The notes under the pieces: generated by a model
Seen by the model: only the letters and a program-made list of their open reading frames with translations
Told to the model about the DNA's origin: nothing
The model's database searches: none
Assembly: GCA_051010095.1 (NCBI GenBank)
Contig: JBPCVX010000091.1
Location: 1-6,899, forward strand
Source: CAJQND01 sp051010095
GTDB lineage: Bacteria; Pseudomonadota; Alphaproteobacteria; Rhizobiales; CAJQND01
Direction of reading: 5' to 3'
Length of the DNA stretch: 6,899 bases
Part shown: in pieces, positions 6,278 to 6,899 of the stretch
How the letters are laid out: the number at the start of each line of letters is the position of its first letter
Numbering within the stretch: position 1 is the first letter of the stretch
Made by a program: the position numbers and the translations under genes

Positions 6278-6899
6278 CTATAACTTAAGCGTACGCAAGC
6301 GCAAGGCATTGCTGATGACAGAAACCGAAGACAAGCTCATGGCAGCGGCGGCAAACATCGGTGACAACAAGAACCCGAAAAAGGGGTAGAGAACACCTGC
6401 CGCAATCGGCACGCCAACAGCGTTATAGCAAAAGGCAAAAAACAGATTTTGTTTGATGTTCGACACCGTGGCAAGCGACAATTTTCGCGCCCGCAACAAT
6501 GCCTCTAGATCACCTTTAAGCAACGTTATGCCAGCGCTTTCAATTGCCACATCCGACCCATCGCCCATGGCAATTCCCACATCAGCTTGAGCCAGAGCAG
6601 GCGCATCGTTAATGCCATCACCAGCCATTGCAACTTTCGCCCCTTGCGCTTGCAAGCCTTTTATCATCTCAGCTTTGCCATCGGGCAACAGATCTGCATA
6701 CACATGCTCAATGCCCAATTCCAAAGCAGTAGAGCGGGCGGTGCGACCGTTATCACCCGTTGCCATAACAATCTTAAGACCGGATTTGCGCAGGTTTTTT
6801 ATGCTTTCACCTGCATTCACCTTAACCGGATCATGCACAGTAATCAGCCCTGCAAGCGTGCCATCGACCGCAAGAAGCATCGCCGTGTGTCCTTTATCA
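6278..6899 (-). CDS. copA: Copper-exporting P1B-type ATPase, C-terminal part (partial)
   Basis: About 206 C-terminal residues are present; the frame is open to the window edge, so the ATG at 6880 is internal, not the start. The fragment holds the end of the P domain with MATGDN and the Mg-binding GDGINDAPAL (GDGIND at fragment residues 93-98), then GIAMGDGSDVAIESAGITLL. Two membrane helices follow. The first includes NLFFAFCYN with the Tyr-Asn pair, and the second includes MSLSS. YN in helix 7 together with MxxSS in helix 8 is the signature of the Cu(I) group P1B-1, so the pump most likely exports Cu(I) (or Ag(I)) across the inner membrane using ATP. The phosphorylated DKTGT aspartate, the CPC motif and any N-terminal metal-binding domains lie outside the window. 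The gene ends with TAG 30 bases before the thiolase start; no terminator hairpin is visible between them. Confidence 0.94.
   Translation of the reverse strand, partial: DKGHTAMLLAVDGTLAGLITVHDPVKVNAGESIKNLRKSGLKIVMATGDNGRTARSTALELGIEHVYADLLPDGKAEMIKGLQAQGAKVAMAGDGINDAPALAQADVGIAMGDGSDVAIESAGITLLKGDLEALLRARKLSLATVSNIKQNLFFAFCYNAVGVPIAAGVLYPFFGFLLSPMFAAAAMSLSSVSVISNALRLRTLKL

Noticed and set aside
1..6899. Mobile element, defence system or biosynthetic cluster
   Set aside because: No transposase, integrase, toxin-antitoxin, nuclease, repeat array or terminal inverted repeats are visible; all genes belong to common housekeeping or metabolic families with similar base composition.

Overview
The window looks like an ordinary chromosomal stretch from a Gram-negative proteobacterium, most likely an alphaproteobacterium. 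This is a judgement from the style of the proteins (SCP2-type thiolase, CrgA-like LysR regulator, ChrR-like flavin reductase, photolyase tail), the moderate GC content and the tightly packed genes. No phylogenetic test was possible. There are no RNA genes, insertion sequences, CRISPR arrays, phage genes or long repeats. There is no gene-free stretch over 300 bases; the longest gap is the 129-base divergent promoter at 1155-1283.

Left part (1-2590). The 3' end of a photolyase gene enters on the + strand and meets a LysR-type regulator gene (252-1154, - strand) tail to tail, 4 bases apart. The regulator is divergent from a + strand pair: a pirin-family cupin protein (1284-1982) and a NAD(P)H-dependent FMN/quinone reductase (2032-2571). 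Between regulator and pirin lies a perfect 10-base inverted repeat (1172-1200) with a T-N11-A core, the expected form of a LysR-type operator. I read this as a small self-contained module, probably for redox, quinone or electrophile stress. A small hairpin at 2571-2588 closes the pair.

Middle (2635-3504). A stand-alone alpha/beta hydrolase with a complete catalytic triad follows on the same strand and converges, 7 bases apart, on the next block.

Right part (3512-6899, all - strand). In transcription order: the C-terminal third of a CopA-type copper-exporting P1B-ATPase (running off the window), then 30 bases later an SCP2-type thiolase (5081-6247), then 6 bases later an AMP-forming acyl-CoA synthetase (3512-5074). 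Thiolase and ligase form a tight two-gene unit that can plausibly activate a carboxylic acid and cleave or condense a 3-ketoacyl-CoA; the substrate cannot be read from the sequence. The ATPase is probably a separate function lying upstream.

I did not find a new kind of system. The most informative non-coding signal is the LysR operator; the rest of the hunt yields modest leads about gene coupling and start sites.
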